Shown: positions 25,232 through 35,079 of the stretch, one piece after another
How positions within the stretch are numbered: position 1 is the first letter of the stretch
Layout: each line of letters starts with the position of its first letter
From: UBA2632 sp964452155
GTDB taxonomy: Bacteria > Bacteroidota > Bacteroidia > Bacteroidales > Dysgonomonadaceae
Assembly: GCA_964452155.1 (NCBI GenBank)
Contig: CAYVLC010000001.1
Span: 1 to 64,000 of the forward strand
DNA length: 64,000 nucleotides
Direction of reading: 5' to 3'
The notes under the pieces: model-generated
Told to the model about the DNA's origin: nothing
Database searches by the model: none
The model's input: the letters and a program-made list of their open reading frames with translations, nothing else
Position numbers and translations under genes: made by a program

Positions 25232-27013
25232 TTACTGTTTATTCAAAAACTCTTTCCCTTTTGCAAGCAATGCACCTAAGTTGTCGGGTTTCTCTAGTAC
25301 ATTAAACAGCTCAAGCATTTGATTGAACTCAGCTAAGCTTTCTTTTCCCTTAGGAGAGTTGTCTTGCTCTAGTTCTGCTCTCACAATTCTGATTTTTTCC
25401 GCATCTTGAATACCTTCCATCAATCGTTCGAAACGGATGGAACTACGACCACCCGGATAAACAGTGTAAGTGTCGCCTGCAGGCCATGTTCTGAAACGAG
25501 AGTCAACAAGGCCATCTATTGTGTAGCTATTGTATGCCCAGCGTAGGAAGCCATCGAAATCTGCAGCCATGGTGTACCATCCAATAAAGGCTCCTTCGGC
25601 AGGAGGTGAGAAGGTGAAAATGTTGGGAAATACGTCGGCACAGCACACATACCAAGTGGTAACATAACCTTTTTCAGCACGGTAGGCTCTGTCTTCTGCT
25701 TCAACGGTGGCTCCGTGTGCTACGCACAAGTCAACCAACTGGTCGGGATATAGCTTATAGCTTTTGTGATTGTCGGCCAAAGCTACACCTAGTGATGGTG
25801 CAGTCTCTTTTAAAAGACTAAGCATAGCCTTCATTTCTACTGGCGAACGTTCATCCATAGCAATGAGTGTTTTGTTTTCCCATCCCTTCACTCTCAGGTG
25901 TTCTGTAAAATCTGTAAGGAAAGGTTTCCACAACTCTTCGTACTCTTTAGTCCCGGGTGCAGCCGTAATCTTTATCTCTTCGTTGGTCTCCTCATCGAAG
26001 TAGTAGAAAATATTGCCCCAAGGCACCATCGAATAGCAGTTGATTTGTTTATTAATGCCTAAACCCATCATAAATTCCACCCAATTGTCAAACACAGTAT
26101 AGTTGTACTCCCAAGTTCCATCTTTTTTCTTCTTCCACTCAATCATGGTGTCAAACGGATCTTCTGTTTGCCCGTTCCAGGGGCGTTTGTTCAGTGTAGC
26201 CGTTATTACCTTCTGACCTGCACTAGCCAACATTTGCATGACTGGTTTCAAGGCTGCCCAGTGTGCATCCGACCAAGGTTGAACACCTTCGGTGCGAGCA
26301 ACTGCATAGGGGTTTTGCCACAAGTCTAAATGAAAAGCCCATTCTGTGTAGTTTGGCAATGTTTTGTCAACAACCGTGAGATTGAGGCTGAACGTTTGTT
26401 TCTTTTTGCCGTTGGCAAACAAATCGATGTTGGCTGTGTAGTTTCCGGCAGTAGCATCTGATGGTACATCTATAGTAATCCAAACCGGACGAGCCGTTTC
26501 GGCATCAATGTTCATGCAGTCAACATTGTCGAGCACATCGGCACTCAATGATTGTGCATAATCTTCAGGTTTGCGGTTACCGCATCCTTCAGCAAATTCG
26601 TCGGTTATGACGTAGCGAACAAAACGTGTTTGAGTATTATTAGAACTAATTGTTGCTCCATTTTCTCCTTTAAAATCAGAGATTTTCAACTCAACACTTG
26701 GAACACTGTCTTTGCTCCAGAGAATGATTTGGGCGGAGGTTCTTTCTCCTCTCCATGCACTGCCACTCCAGGTTGTGTTGCTGGTAACAGCTGGCACTTC
26801 GTGTTGTATGTATCGCTCATCGATACTTCCCATAGAGGCTTGAAGCCCTGCTGGAACTACTGCCCAGTTGGTGGTTACTTCAACTGGAAGCTTGCCCTCT
26901 TGATAGCTTGTGCACTCTTTGGTGGAGGTTTGCGTTGTGCAACTTGCCAATGCAAAAGCAACTAAGAGCGATAGGGCTGTAGATCGCATAATTTGTTTTA
27001 CGGTAAATGTCAT
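25232..27013 (-). CDS. GH123-like glycosidase (DUF4091), lipoprotein
   Basis: 593 residues from the ATG at 27013; a longer frame from 27118 overlaps the S9 peptidase gene and lacks a start-proximal signal. Lipobox ALASC (Cys25). The middle holds a TIM-barrel with the paired acidic residues Asp387-Glu388 in LIAMDERSPVEM, which match the substrate-assisted catalytic pair of GH123 beta-N-acetylgalactosaminidases; the C-terminal DUF4091 region contains DGFLRWAYN and GRSSIRFERL. Expected to release beta-GalNAc from glycolipid or glycan chains, outside the inner membrane. A second, deleted copy lies at 23432-23795. Activity on GalNAc is family knowledge, not shown here. Confidence 0.88.
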   Translation of the reverse strand: MTFTVKQIMRSTALSLLVAFALASCTTQTSTKECTSYQEGKLPVEVTTNWAVVPAGLQASMGSIDERYIQHEVPAVTSNTTWSGSAWRGERTSAQIILWSKDSVPSVELKISDFKGENGATISSNNTQTRFVRYVITDEFAEGCGNRKPEDYAQSLSADVLDNVDCMNIDAETARPVWITIDVPSDATAGNYTANIDLFANGKKKQTFSLNLTVVDKTLPNYTEWAFHLDLWQNPYAVARTEGVQPWSDAHWAALKPVMQMLASAGQKVITATLNKRPWNGQTEDPFDTMIEWKKKKDGTWEYNYTVFDNWVEFMMGLGINKQINCYSMVPWGNIFYYFDEETNEEIKITAAPGTKEYEELWKPFLTDFTEHLRVKGWENKTLIAMDERSPVEMKAMLSLLKETAPSLGVALADNHKSYKLYPDQLVDLCVAHGATVEAEDRAYRAEKGYVTTWYVCCADVFPNIFTFSPPAEGAFIGWYTMAADFDGFLRWAYNSYTIDGLVDSRFRTWPAGDTYTVYPGGRSSIRFERLMEGIQDAEKIRIVRAELEQDNSPKGKESLAEFNQMLELFNVLEKPDNLGALLAKGKEFLNKQ

Positions 27014-27069
27014 AGTGTGTAAAAAATTAATTGTAATTATATAGGTCTGATTATTTTTGAACGAAAGGG

Positions 27070-29925
27070 CTACTTTTGTCCCTCGTTTTGATTCTCTAGG
27101 TTTAAATCGTAGCCCCAATCTTTTCCTTTATCTGTTGCCGGCAAACCATTTGTTAGCCATACTGGCGCAGGTGCTCCTTTTAGGTAATGATCGAAGAATT
27201 GTTGCATACGTATGGAGAGGTCTTTTCTGTTGCGTCGTTCTACTAGGTTGTGGGCCTCGTTGTTATACTGTAGCATCCACACGGGTTTTTCGATTCGTCG
27301 CAATGCCATAAATAGCTCAATACCCTGATACCATGGCACCGCTCCATCATTGTCGTTGTGCATAATTAGTAGTGGAGTAGTTACATTTTCTACGAAAAAG
27401 AGAGGCGAGTTGTCTATATAAGTTTGCAATGATTCGCTAAGGGTAGTTCCCAGTCGCGATTGTCCTCTTTCGTATTGGCTCTGACGGCTACGGCCCGATT
27501 CCCACCGAATGCCACCATAAGCACTGGTCATGTTTGATACGGGGGCTCCTGCTCCTGCCGCTTTAAACATATCTGTTTGTGTAACTAGGTATGCTACTTG
27601 ATAGCCTCCCCAGCTTTGTCCTTGTATGGCCATGTTGTCTTTGTCCACCCAGTTGTTCTTGGCTAGTGCTTCGGCACCCGAGACAATAGCGTTGTAGGCA
27701 TCTTGTCCTGGTTGGCCAACAGTGTAATTAATATCGGGTGTAAACACAATATAATCTCTGCTACTATATAACGGTATGTTTATAGTAGATGCACTGGGTG
27801 CAGGCGACATATATCTGTAGAGATTGTCGGAATGTTTTTCGTAGAAATAAATCATCAAAGGGTACTTCTTTGTTTCATCAAAACCTTCTGGTTTGTAAAC
27901 AATACCTTGTAAGGGTTGTCCATCAATCGATGTCCAGCTGTACAATTCTGGTGTTCCCCATTTGTAGTTGTTCATTTGTGGGTTGATGTCTGTAAGTTTT
28001 TCAGAGGTTTTCCACCAATTGCTTGTTACATACAAATTGGGCGAGGTGTTGAAATTGCTTTTTTGAAAAGCCACTACATCGCTATTTTTAGATTTTGTGA
28101 TGGTTTGGTAGGTGTATTTATCTAGCACTTGTTGTTTAATGGGGCTTTTCTTCTGTTTTGGATTGTAGGTATAGAACCCATTCTCTTTTGTCTTGTTGTC
28201 GAAAGCTTCCAGTAGGAGGGTTTCGGTAGGCTCCACAAATCGTTTCTCTCTGTCGGTATTGAAGTAGCGAAATGTAATTGAATCGTTGCGGCCTATGTGC
28301 TGAGTCAAATTAGTAGCTTTAGTTTTATTTTGTGGGTCAATCTGCCAAATATCATACGCATCATACACGAGCATATATGCATCGTCTTTTCCCCACACAG
28401 CCAATCCGTATGGTCCGGGTTCGCTTGGCACATCGTTTTTCTCATTCCAAAAGTTCACAGGGATATCCTGGGTTATGTTTTCTGTTGTTGCTGTTTTATT
28501 GTTGTACACAAACCAATGGCCCTTATCTATATCAAACCAGCTAACGTAGTTGCCCTGTGCTGAAAGAGTGGGGCGACTTGAAATAGAAGTGCCAACCGTA
28601 GTAGTTTTGCCCGTTTCCAGGTCATGTATCCATGCATCGTATTTGCTGCGGCCCCATTGGCTTTGTAGTCGGTAGGGAATATCGGTGTAGAGCAAGGCAT
28701 ACTGTCCGTTGTTTTCATCAGATATACTAGCGAAGGGAATATCCTCATTGCCAAGCAAAGTGAATTTGTTGTTTTTGTCTAACTCTATCACTCCAGTGTA
28801 GGTTCTTTTTAACTCATCTGCTAGATACTTCAATTGTTGCGGTTGCAAGAAAGGGTCTTTCCAATGCCAAATGTCTAACGAGGCTACCTCGAAGTCCACA
28901 ATAGTGGTGTCTTTGGTTGCTTGCCTAGGTGCACTACCAATGATAATTCTCTTTCCGTTTTCGCTAAAATAGGGGCTGCTGTTTTCATTAAATATCCAAT
29001 TGTAGGGGAGCTCCACTGTGCTTGTGTCGGCAAGTACGATTGCCGTATCGGCCTTGTTGGAGAAATAGCGCACATCAAATACTTTCTGCTCAATCTTCGA
29101 GGTGTCTTGTGTGGAAAGATATACTAGTTGATCTCCAGCATCATCAAATCGCAATGATTTGTATTCTGCTTTCTCGTTAGAGATACGCTTTATAGCATAG
29201 TTGTTTAAATCAATAAATAGTACTCCGGGGGTTTCAGTAGTATCTTTCTTTTCGGGTTCTATAATGGCAGCAAAGGCATTGCCATATTTATTAAAGATGT
29301 AATCTTTTGTATTTTGCAGCGTGTCTTGTAGTTGCGTAGTAAGATTGTGTAGCACAATTACTTCTTTTCTCTTCTCGTTGCTCTTCTTTTTTGGCTTGCT
29401 CTCAATTGAGTCTATTGCAATGCCGACAGTGTCGGCTATAGCAATTGTAGTGTCAGGTGCGAGAGTAGTGGCATAAGCTACATAGTTGCCCATCTCTTGC
29501 GATGTTTTATATGATTGCACATCGGGCAAAATGTAGTAAGCAAAACTTTCATTGTCAATAATCAACAATGAGTCTTTTGGCATATCGTCTTTTTCCTTTT
29601 TGTCAATCTTGGCTTGGCGTGTGTCTGCAAAAGAAGCCTTCAGGAGAGCTACTGTGTGTTTGCCATTGGGAGACAGGGTGTAGCTTGAAATACGATTGTA
29701 GTGGAAGTTTTTCTTCTTTTTTAAATCCTGAATAAACAATTGGTTATCGCCCTCTTGAGGATTAATTATGGCAACTGTAAATCGTCCATTGTCGCTCACA
29801 GAAATGTTTGAAAGGCTTTTCCAGTCATCGTAAACTGTGTGGTCTAATTGTTTCTTTTGAGAGAAAGAAACTTGAATGAAAAACAAGCTCATGAGAGCTG
29901 TTGCAATTGTCTTTTTGTAATTCAT
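27070..29925 (-). CDS. S9-family serine peptidase (prolyl oligopeptidase / DPP type)
   Basis: 951 residues from the ATG at 29925, chosen because it begins a signal peptide (MNYKKTIATALMSLFFIQVSFSQ cut near the end); a frame from 29982 adds 19 unlikely residues. A long beta-propeller (about 30-680) is followed by the alpha/beta-hydrolase domain: nucleophile Ser in GQSWGGYQ, Asp in MHNDNDGAVPW and His in NNEAHNLVERRNR, the full catalytic triad. Periplasmic exopeptidase or oligopeptidase for peptide feeding. Stop lies 57 bases before the GH123 start, so they may be co-transcribed, though functions differ. Confidence 0.92.
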   Translation of the reverse strand: MNYKKTIATALMSLFFIQVSFSQKKQLDHTVYDDWKSLSNISVSDNGRFTVAIINPQEGDNQLFIQDLKKKKNFHYNRISSYTLSPNGKHTVALLKASFADTRQAKIDKKEKDDMPKDSLLIIDNESFAYYILPDVQSYKTSQEMGNYVAYATTLAPDTTIAIADTVGIAIDSIESKPKKKSNEKRKEVIVLHNLTTQLQDTLQNTKDYIFNKYGNAFAAIIEPEKKDTTETPGVLFIDLNNYAIKRISNEKAEYKSLRFDDAGDQLVYLSTQDTSKIEQKVFDVRYFSNKADTAIVLADTSTVELPYNWIFNENSSPYFSENGKRIIIGSAPRQATKDTTIVDFEVASLDIWHWKDPFLQPQQLKYLADELKRTYTGVIELDKNNKFTLLGNEDIPFASISDENNGQYALLYTDIPYRLQSQWGRSKYDAWIHDLETGKTTTVGTSISSRPTLSAQGNYVSWFDIDKGHWFVYNNKTATTENITQDIPVNFWNEKNDVPSEPGPYGLAVWGKDDAYMLVYDAYDIWQIDPQNKTKATNLTQHIGRNDSITFRYFNTDREKRFVEPTETLLLEAFDNKTKENGFYTYNPKQKKSPIKQQVLDKYTYQTITKSKNSDVVAFQKSNFNTSPNLYVTSNWWKTSEKLTDINPQMNNYKWGTPELYSWTSIDGQPLQGIVYKPEGFDETKKYPLMIYFYEKHSDNLYRYMSPAPSASTINIPLYSSRDYIVFTPDINYTVGQPGQDAYNAIVSGAEALAKNNWVDKDNMAIQGQSWGGYQVAYLVTQTDMFKAAGAGAPVSNMTSAYGGIRWESGRSRQSQYERGQSRLGTTLSESLQTYIDNSPLFFVENVTTPLLIMHNDNDGAVPWYQGIELFMALRRIEKPVWMLQYNNEAHNLVERRNRKDLSIRMQQFFDHYLKGAPAPVWLTNGLPATDKGKDWGYDLNLENQNEGQK

Positions 29926-30003
29926 TTGTAATGTAATAGTGTTATTATATTTAAACAAAGCGAAAGTACAATAAAAAAACACCTTTTACAAATAAAGCGT
30001 CTA

Positions 30004-30033
30004 TTGGGTATCTATATTTTTAAACTAACTTTG
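30004..30033 (+). promoter_or_regulatory. Promoter of copA
   Basis: TTG (30004-30006), 19 bases, TAACTTTG (30026-30033). Start of transcription near 30040, under 20 bases before the ATG. Confidence 0.65.
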
Positions 30034-30056
30034 TAGTAAACTTAATTACAACAATT

Positions 30057-32477
30057 ATGAATAAAGACACCATATATATACTACAATTGAGGCAACCACC
30101 AGTCTCGCATACCAAATTGCTTGCATCGTTGAAGGCGATTGATGGGCTTGCCGATGCTCGCTTTAATGAAGACAATAGTGAGTTGCTACTTACCATAGAA
30201 GATGAGGACGATGTAGCCGAGGTCATTCAAGAGGTTGCTAATCAATTGCGCCAGGCAGGTGGCAAGATTAAATCGGTGAAACAATCATTCCCTGTTATGA
30301 ATATGACTTGTGCTGCCTGTGCATCGAGTTCTAAGAATGTGTTGTCTTTTGTACCAGGTGTTTTGGATGTGACAGTAAACTTTGCCAATGGTAAAGCTAT
30401 GATAGAATATATCCCTGGGTTATCTAACCCATCAGATATGAAGTCTGCACTAAAAGAGGTAGGTTTTGATCTATTGATAGAAGAGAAGGAGTCATCACGC
30501 GAAAACTTGGAACAACTGCAACAAGAACGCTACAAAAAACTAAAGCGAGACACTTTTAGTGCTTTAACATTGGCTACTCCTTTAATTCTTATTGGCATGG
30601 TGTTTATGAATATGCCTTATGCCGACTATATAATGTGGGCTTTGGCCACACCCATACTGTTTATCTTTGGGCGCCGTTTCTTTGTGGGTGCATGGAAGCA
30701 AGCAAAGCACTTTTCGGCCAATATGGACACATTGGTTGCACTTAGCACGGGTATTGCTTATATTTTTAGTGTGTTCAATCTTTTTTTTGAGGAGTTTTGG
30801 ACAAGTAGGGGGTTAGAGGCGCATGTATATTTCGAGGCATCGGGTGTAATTATTGCCTTTATTTTGCTAGGTAAAATGTTGGAAGAACGTGCCAAGGGCA
30901 ATACCTCATCGGCCATCAAAAAATTGATGGGGCTGCAACCCGATACGGTAATTGTGTTTAAGGACGATGTTCCCACCGAAGTTTCTATTTCGGAAGTACA
31001 AGTAGATGATATTATTTTGGTAAAACCAGGAGATAGAATAGCTGTGGATGGTGTGGTAACAAATGGGTCGTCGTTTATAGACGAAAGTATGATTAGTGGA
31101 GAGCCCATTGCAGTAGAAAAGACTCTGGATTCAGAGGTGTTTGCTGGGACCATCAATCAAAAAGGAAGTTTCAGATTCAGAGCTAGTAAAGTGGGGAGCG
31201 ATACATTGTTGGCGCACATCATCAAAACTGTAGAACAGGCCCAAGGTAGTAAAGCACCTGTACAAAACTTGGTGGACAAGATTGCGGGTATATTTGTACC
31301 CGTTGTTATGGGTATAGCACTATTGAGCTTTGCTCTATGGATGATATTGGGTGGCGACGATAGTCTGGTACATGCCCTGTTGGCAATGGTTACAGTATTA
31401 GTAATTGCTTGTCCGTGTGCTTTAGGGCTGGCAACTCCCACAGCTATTATGGTGGGAATTGGCAAAGGTGCCGAAGAGGGTATTTTGATTAAAGATGCGT
31501 TGAGTTTAGAACTGAGTAGAAAAATTGACATAGTAGTGCTCGATAAAACTGGCACACTCACCGAGGGACGCCCTGTTGTGAGCAATATTGTGTGGAGCAA
31601 AAGTATAACCGATTTGCAAAAGAATATTTTGTATAGTATAGAGGCACAATCCGAACATCCGCTGGCCGATGCCATTACTGCCAATATGCAGCAGAGTAGC
31701 CAGTTGCTAAGTGGTGTTGTGGTGCAGCAAGTGAGTGGTAAGGGTATTGATGGTTTCTACAATGGCGAAGACTATTTTGTGGGCAATCCGCAATACATTC
31801 GTTCCAAGAACATCGATATACCAGAAATAATGGAGCAATCCATTAGTAAAGAGTTGGAGGCTGCACATACTGTAACTGTGTTTGCTAATAAAGATAGCGT
31901 GTTTGGAGTAATCTCCATTACCGATAAATTGAAACCAACAACAAAAGAGGCTATCAATCAGTTGAAGAAGATGCACATAGATACTGCCATCTTTACGGGC
32001 GATAACGAAATGGTTGCTAAAGCACTTGCCGAAGAGTTGGGCATTACCAACTATAAAGGCAATGTGTTGCCCGACGAGAAAGCTCGCTTGGTGAAAGAGC
32101 TGCAACAGCAAGGCAAAGTTGTGGCAATGGTGGGCGATGGCATCAATGATAGTGGTGCCCTTGCACAAGCCGATGTGAGTATTGCTATGGGCAAAGGGAG
32201 CGATATTGCTATGGAAGTAGCCAAAATGACTATTATCTCATCAGACTTGTTGAAGATTTCAAAAGCTATTCGCTTGTCTGCAAGAACAGTGAGAACAATC
32301 AGACAAAACCTGTTTTGGGCATTTATCTACAATGTTATAGGCATACCCATTGCAGCAGGTATTTTGTATCCAATCAATGGGTTTTTGTTGAGCCCTATGA
32401 TTGCTGGAGCGGCCATGGCACTTAGCTCGGTGAGTGTGGTGAGTAATAGTCTGAGATTGAGATCGAGAAAGTTATAA
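30057..32477 (+). CDS. copA: Copper-exporting P1B-type ATPase
   Basis: Pumps Cu(I) out of the cytoplasm using ATP. 806 residues. The functional metal-binding domain carries M-T-C-A-A-C (Cys85, Cys88). Before it, residues 1-75 look like a second heavy-metal domain that has lost its CxxC (PVSHTK in its place). Then membrane helices, the TGE-type actuator loop (SMISGEPIAVEK), the intramembrane IACPCALGLATP, the phosphorylation site DKTGTLTEG, SEHPLADAI of the nucleotide domain, and GDGINDSGAL. The CPC plus MTCxxC set identifies copper rather than zinc or cadmium. Followed 33 bases later by a small chaperone-like gene. Confidence 0.94.
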   Translation: MNKDTIYILQLRQPPVSHTKLLASLKAIDGLADARFNEDNSELLLTIEDEDDVAEVIQEVANQLRQAGGKIKSVKQSFPVMNMTCAACASSSKNVLSFVPGVLDVTVNFANGKAMIEYIPGLSNPSDMKSALKEVGFDLLIEEKESSRENLEQLQQERYKKLKRDTFSALTLATPLILIGMVFMNMPYADYIMWALATPILFIFGRRFFVGAWKQAKHFSANMDTLVALSTGIAYIFSVFNLFFEEFWTSRGLEAHVYFEASGVIIAFILLGKMLEERAKGNTSSAIKKLMGLQPDTVIVFKDDVPTEVSISEVQVDDIILVKPGDRIAVDGVVTNGSSFIDESMISGEPIAVEKTLDSEVFAGTINQKGSFRFRASKVGSDTLLAHIIKTVEQAQGSKAPVQNLVDKIAGIFVPVVMGIALLSFALWMILGGDDSLVHALLAMVTVLVIACPCALGLATPTAIMVGIGKGAEEGILIKDALSLELSRKIDIVVLDKTGTLTEGRPVVSNIVWSKSITDLQKNILYSIEAQSEHPLADAITANMQQSSQLLSGVVVQQVSGKGIDGFYNGEDYFVGNPQYIRSKNIDIPEIMEQSISKELEAAHTVTVFANKDSVFGVISITDKLKPTTKEAINQLKKMHIDTAIFTGDNEMVAKALAEELGITNYKGNVLPDEKARLVKELQQQGKVVAMVGDGINDSGALAQADVSIAMGKGSDIAMEVAKMTIISSDLLKISKAIRLSARTVRTIRQNLFWAFIYNVIGIPIAAGILYPINGFLLSPMIAGAAMALSSVSVVSNSLRLRSRKL

Positions 32478-32510
32478 TACAAAACCATTTAAATATAAAT
32501 TGCAAATGAT

Positions 32511-32720
32511 ATGAAAACATTAAAATTCAAAACCAACATAGAGTGCTCTAATTGCGAAGCACGCGTGAAACCATTTTTAGACAAAAAAGAGGGAATCATT
32601 TCTTGGCAAGTAGATACTGACCATGCAGACAAAATCCTGACAGTAGAAACCGAGAACCTTGAAGCAAAAGATGTGATTAAAACAATTAAGCGAACCGGTT
32701 TTGTGGCAGAGGAGATATAA
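32511..32720 (+). CDS. Heavy-metal-associated domain protein (copper chaperone-like)
   Basis: 69 residues making a single HMA domain (beta-alpha-beta-beta-alpha-beta). The metal motif is C-S-N-C near the N-terminus (residues 12-15, in IECSNCEARV). Probably hands Cu(I) to the ATPase encoded 33 bases upstream. The loop residues differ from standard CopZ (usually MxCxxC), so the metal is inferred from context. Confidence 0.85.
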   Translation: MKTLKFKTNIECSNCEARVKPFLDKKEGIISWQVDTDHADKILTVETENLEAKDVIKTIKRTGFVAEEI

Positions 32721-32760
32721 ATAAAAATAGATTGAAGTGCAAAAAGTGTTTGGTTGAATG

Positions 32761-32792
32761 TTGCTACAACTAAATTATAAAATGTACATTTG
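32761..32792 (+). promoter_or_regulatory. Promoter of the EamA gene
   Basis: TTG (32761-32763), 21 bases, TACATTTG (32785-32792), about 55 bases before the start. This separates the transporter gene from the copper operon. Confidence 0.55.
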
Positions 32793-32846
32793 CAGCATTG
32801 TTTATCAACCATGTAGTTTTCAATCAACCAATCGACACATTATTGT

Positions 32847-33731
32847 ATGTTTTTTCAATCTCATATTGGCGAAATAGCCTCATTGGCTGTGGCAGTTTGC
32901 TGGACCTTAAGCGCACTTTATTTCGAGAAGGCAGGTCATAAAGTTGGTTCGCTTTCTGTGAACCTTATTCGTATATTTCTAGCTGTAATATTTCTTGGGG
33001 TCACCTTGGTGCTTACAGGGAGTTCGTTTTTTCCTACCGATGCCACTTCTGAGAATTGGTTTTGGTTGGGTTTGTCGGGTGTGGTAGGCTTTTTTATTGG
33101 CGACTTGCTTCTTTTTCAATCGTATGTGGTTATTGGTTCGCGCACCTCTCAATTGGTCATGAGTCTTGCCCCCATGCTCACAGCAGTAATCGGTTGGTTC
33201 TTTTTGAGCGAGATACTATCGCTACAAAGCATTATTGGCATTTTGGTGAGCGTGACGGGCGTTATGATTGCTATTGCAGGCAAAAGGTTGAAACTCAATA
33301 TTCCTCTCAAAGGCTTCCTGTTTGCATTGGGAGGTGCTCTTGGGCAAGCCCTTGGGCTAATACTGAGCAAAAAAGGGATAGGCGACTACGATCCGCTTGC
33401 TGCCACACAGATTAGGGCAATTTTTGGTTTTGGCAGTTTTCTTATTCTAATGATTTATCTCAAACGTATGGGACGAGTTGTATTAGCCCTGAAAGATTTT
33501 AAAAGCATGAAAGCTATTACTATCGGAACCATCTTTGGTCCGTTTATTGGGGTTACACTATCTCTTTTTGCCATTCAACGTACACACACCGGAGTAGCCT
33601 CTGCACTTATGGCTTTGGCACCTATCATTATTATTGTGCCATCGGCCATCATGTTCAAAGAGAAAATTACTGCACAGCAAGTTATTGGTGCATTTATAAG
33701 TATGGGGGGAGCTGCTATTTTCTTTATTTAA
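32847..33731 (+). CDS. DMT-superfamily transporter with two EamA domains
   Basis: 294 residues, about ten membrane helices in two homologous halves (first about 8-140, second about 152-294), each with the EamA pattern (AVCWTLSALYFEKAG; GGALGQALGLILSKKG). Inner-membrane exporter or importer of small metabolites; substrate unknown. Has its own promoter and no gene closely behind it. Confidence 0.88.
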   Translation: MFFQSHIGEIASLAVAVCWTLSALYFEKAGHKVGSLSVNLIRIFLAVIFLGVTLVLTGSSFFPTDATSENWFWLGLSGVVGFFIGDLLLFQSYVVIGSRTSQLVMSLAPMLTAVIGWFFLSEILSLQSIIGILVSVTGVMIAIAGKRLKLNIPLKGFLFALGGALGQALGLILSKKGIGDYDPLAATQIRAIFGFGSFLILMIYLKRMGRVVLALKDFKSMKAITIGTIFGPFIGVTLSLFAIQRTHTGVASALMALAPIIIIVPSAIMFKEKITAQQVIGAFISMGGAAIFFI

Positions 33732-33994
33732 TACGTTTTCTTGTACGTGCGATTTTGAAACCAGTATCTGTTGTTGTAGGCAAAAAAAGAAATTTGTTTG
33801 ATAACACACACACACAAACAAACACTTTACAATATCTTGCGAGTAGGCACACGCTTTGTTATAGATGCTAGTGAACATGCTTTTTCGCTTTTATATGCTC
33901 ATATTCTCACAAAAAAATGTCTGAAAATATAATATTCAGACACTTACTATATTGGTTCACCACTAGGAGTTATTTCTTGCTAATGATGTGTTTT
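33732..33994 (-). terminator. Spacer with terminator of the DUF1080 operon
   Basis: Hairpin TGTCTGAA (33918-33925) with TTCAGACA (33935-33942), flanked on plus by seven A (33911-33917), that is a T tract on minus. It ends the leftward operon about 52 bases after its last stop. Nothing else seen in this spacer. Confidence 0.65.
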
Positions 33995-35056
33995 CTATTG
34001 TGGAATATCAATAGTTCTTCTTTCCCTATCGCTCTGTATGGCAAGTTCTATAATTTTCATCACATTGGCTCCTTCTTCAGCAGTTACTGCTATTTCAGTT
34101 TTGCCCCAGATGGCATCTCTAAGATTGATGTAATAGTCGCGATAGTCTCCTTTTTCACTTTTTATTACGCTACATATCTCAATGCCTTTGCACTCAGTTT
34201 TCAAAGTTCCCCAAATCGATTCGGGTTCCATTCCCCAATCGGGGGTATTAGGAATTTCGCCTTTGCCAAGATTTTCCTCTTGCACGTCGAGTCCGTATTT
34301 TACAAACGAACCCTTGGTACCATGAATTTGGTAGGTAGCACCTGGTATTTTGGCCATAGTTGCAGATTTTAGTGTAGCAGTGTAAGTGGGGTAATGTAGC
34401 TTCACATCAAATGAATCATCGGCTTTTGCCCATGGCCTCATTGCTTGTATATGAGCAGTTACTGCTTGTGGCATACCAAAGAAATAAAGCGATTGATCTA
34501 TTAGATGCGAACCAAGGTCGTAGAAAATACCCGAACCTGGCAGGGGCTCTTCTCGCCAAGCTCCCACTTTGGGCTCTGGACGAAAACGGTCGAAGTGTGT
34601 TTCATAATCCAGCACATCTCCTAGTACTCCGCATGCCAATATCTTCTTCACTGTTTTGGTGTCGCTCGTAAATCGGCGATTGTGGTAAACAGTTAGTATT
34701 TTCTTTTTTTGTTTTGCCAATTGTACCAATTCTTCGGCTTCTGCCAAGGTTACTGTAAAAGGTTTTTCTACAACTACGTGCTTATTGGCCATTAAAGCAG
34801 CTTTGGCCCAATGAAAATGAACGGTGTTGGGAGATGTAACAATTACCAAGTCAATGCTATCGTCGTTGATGATACTTTGCCCGTCGGGCACTATTGTTGT
34901 GCTTGGGTATCTTGTTTGCACAATGCTGATATTGTTGGGGTTGGCTGTGCTTATTTTTGAAAGCTCAAAACCATCAACCACATCTACAAATGGTGCATGA
35001 AACACCCTACCAGACAATCCAAAACCAATGATACCTGCGCGAATATTTTTTTCCAT
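33995..35056 (-). CDS. Gfo/Idh/MocA-family NAD(P)-dependent oxidoreductase
   Basis: 353 residues, no signal peptide, so cytoplasmic. Rossmann site IIGFGLSGRVFHAPF (about 9-23), the catalytic EKP motif (VVVEKPFTVTLAEA) and a C-terminal half with PGSGIFYDLGSHLIDQ. Such enzymes oxidise or reduce sugars and inositols. It is the last gene of an operon with two DUF1080 lipoproteins, a pairing known from 3-keto-glycoside metabolism, where the oxidoreductase handles the 3-keto group. Sugar substrate unknown. 23 bases after rdgB. Confidence 0.9.
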   Translation of the reverse strand: MEKNIRAGIIGFGLSGRVFHAPFVDVVDGFELSKISTANPNNISIVQTRYPSTTIVPDGQSIINDDSIDLVIVTSPNTVHFHWAKAALMANKHVVVEKPFTVTLAEAEELVQLAKQKKKILTVYHNRRFTSDTKTVKKILACGVLGDVLDYETHFDRFRPEPKVGAWREEPLPGSGIFYDLGSHLIDQSLYFFGMPQAVTAHIQAMRPWAKADDSFDVKLHYPTYTATLKSATMAKIPGATYQIHGTKGSFVKYGLDVQEENLGKGEIPNTPDWGMEPESIWGTLKTECKGIEICSVIKSEKGDYRDYYINLRDAIWGKTEIAVTAEEGANVMKIIELAIQSDRERRTIDIPQ

Positions 35057-35079
35057 GAAATGAATCTGTTTAAGTTAAG

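Noticed and set aside
27014..27118. 35-residue extension of the GH123-like protein
   Set aside because: It overlaps the S9 peptidase gene and would bury the lipoprotein signal.
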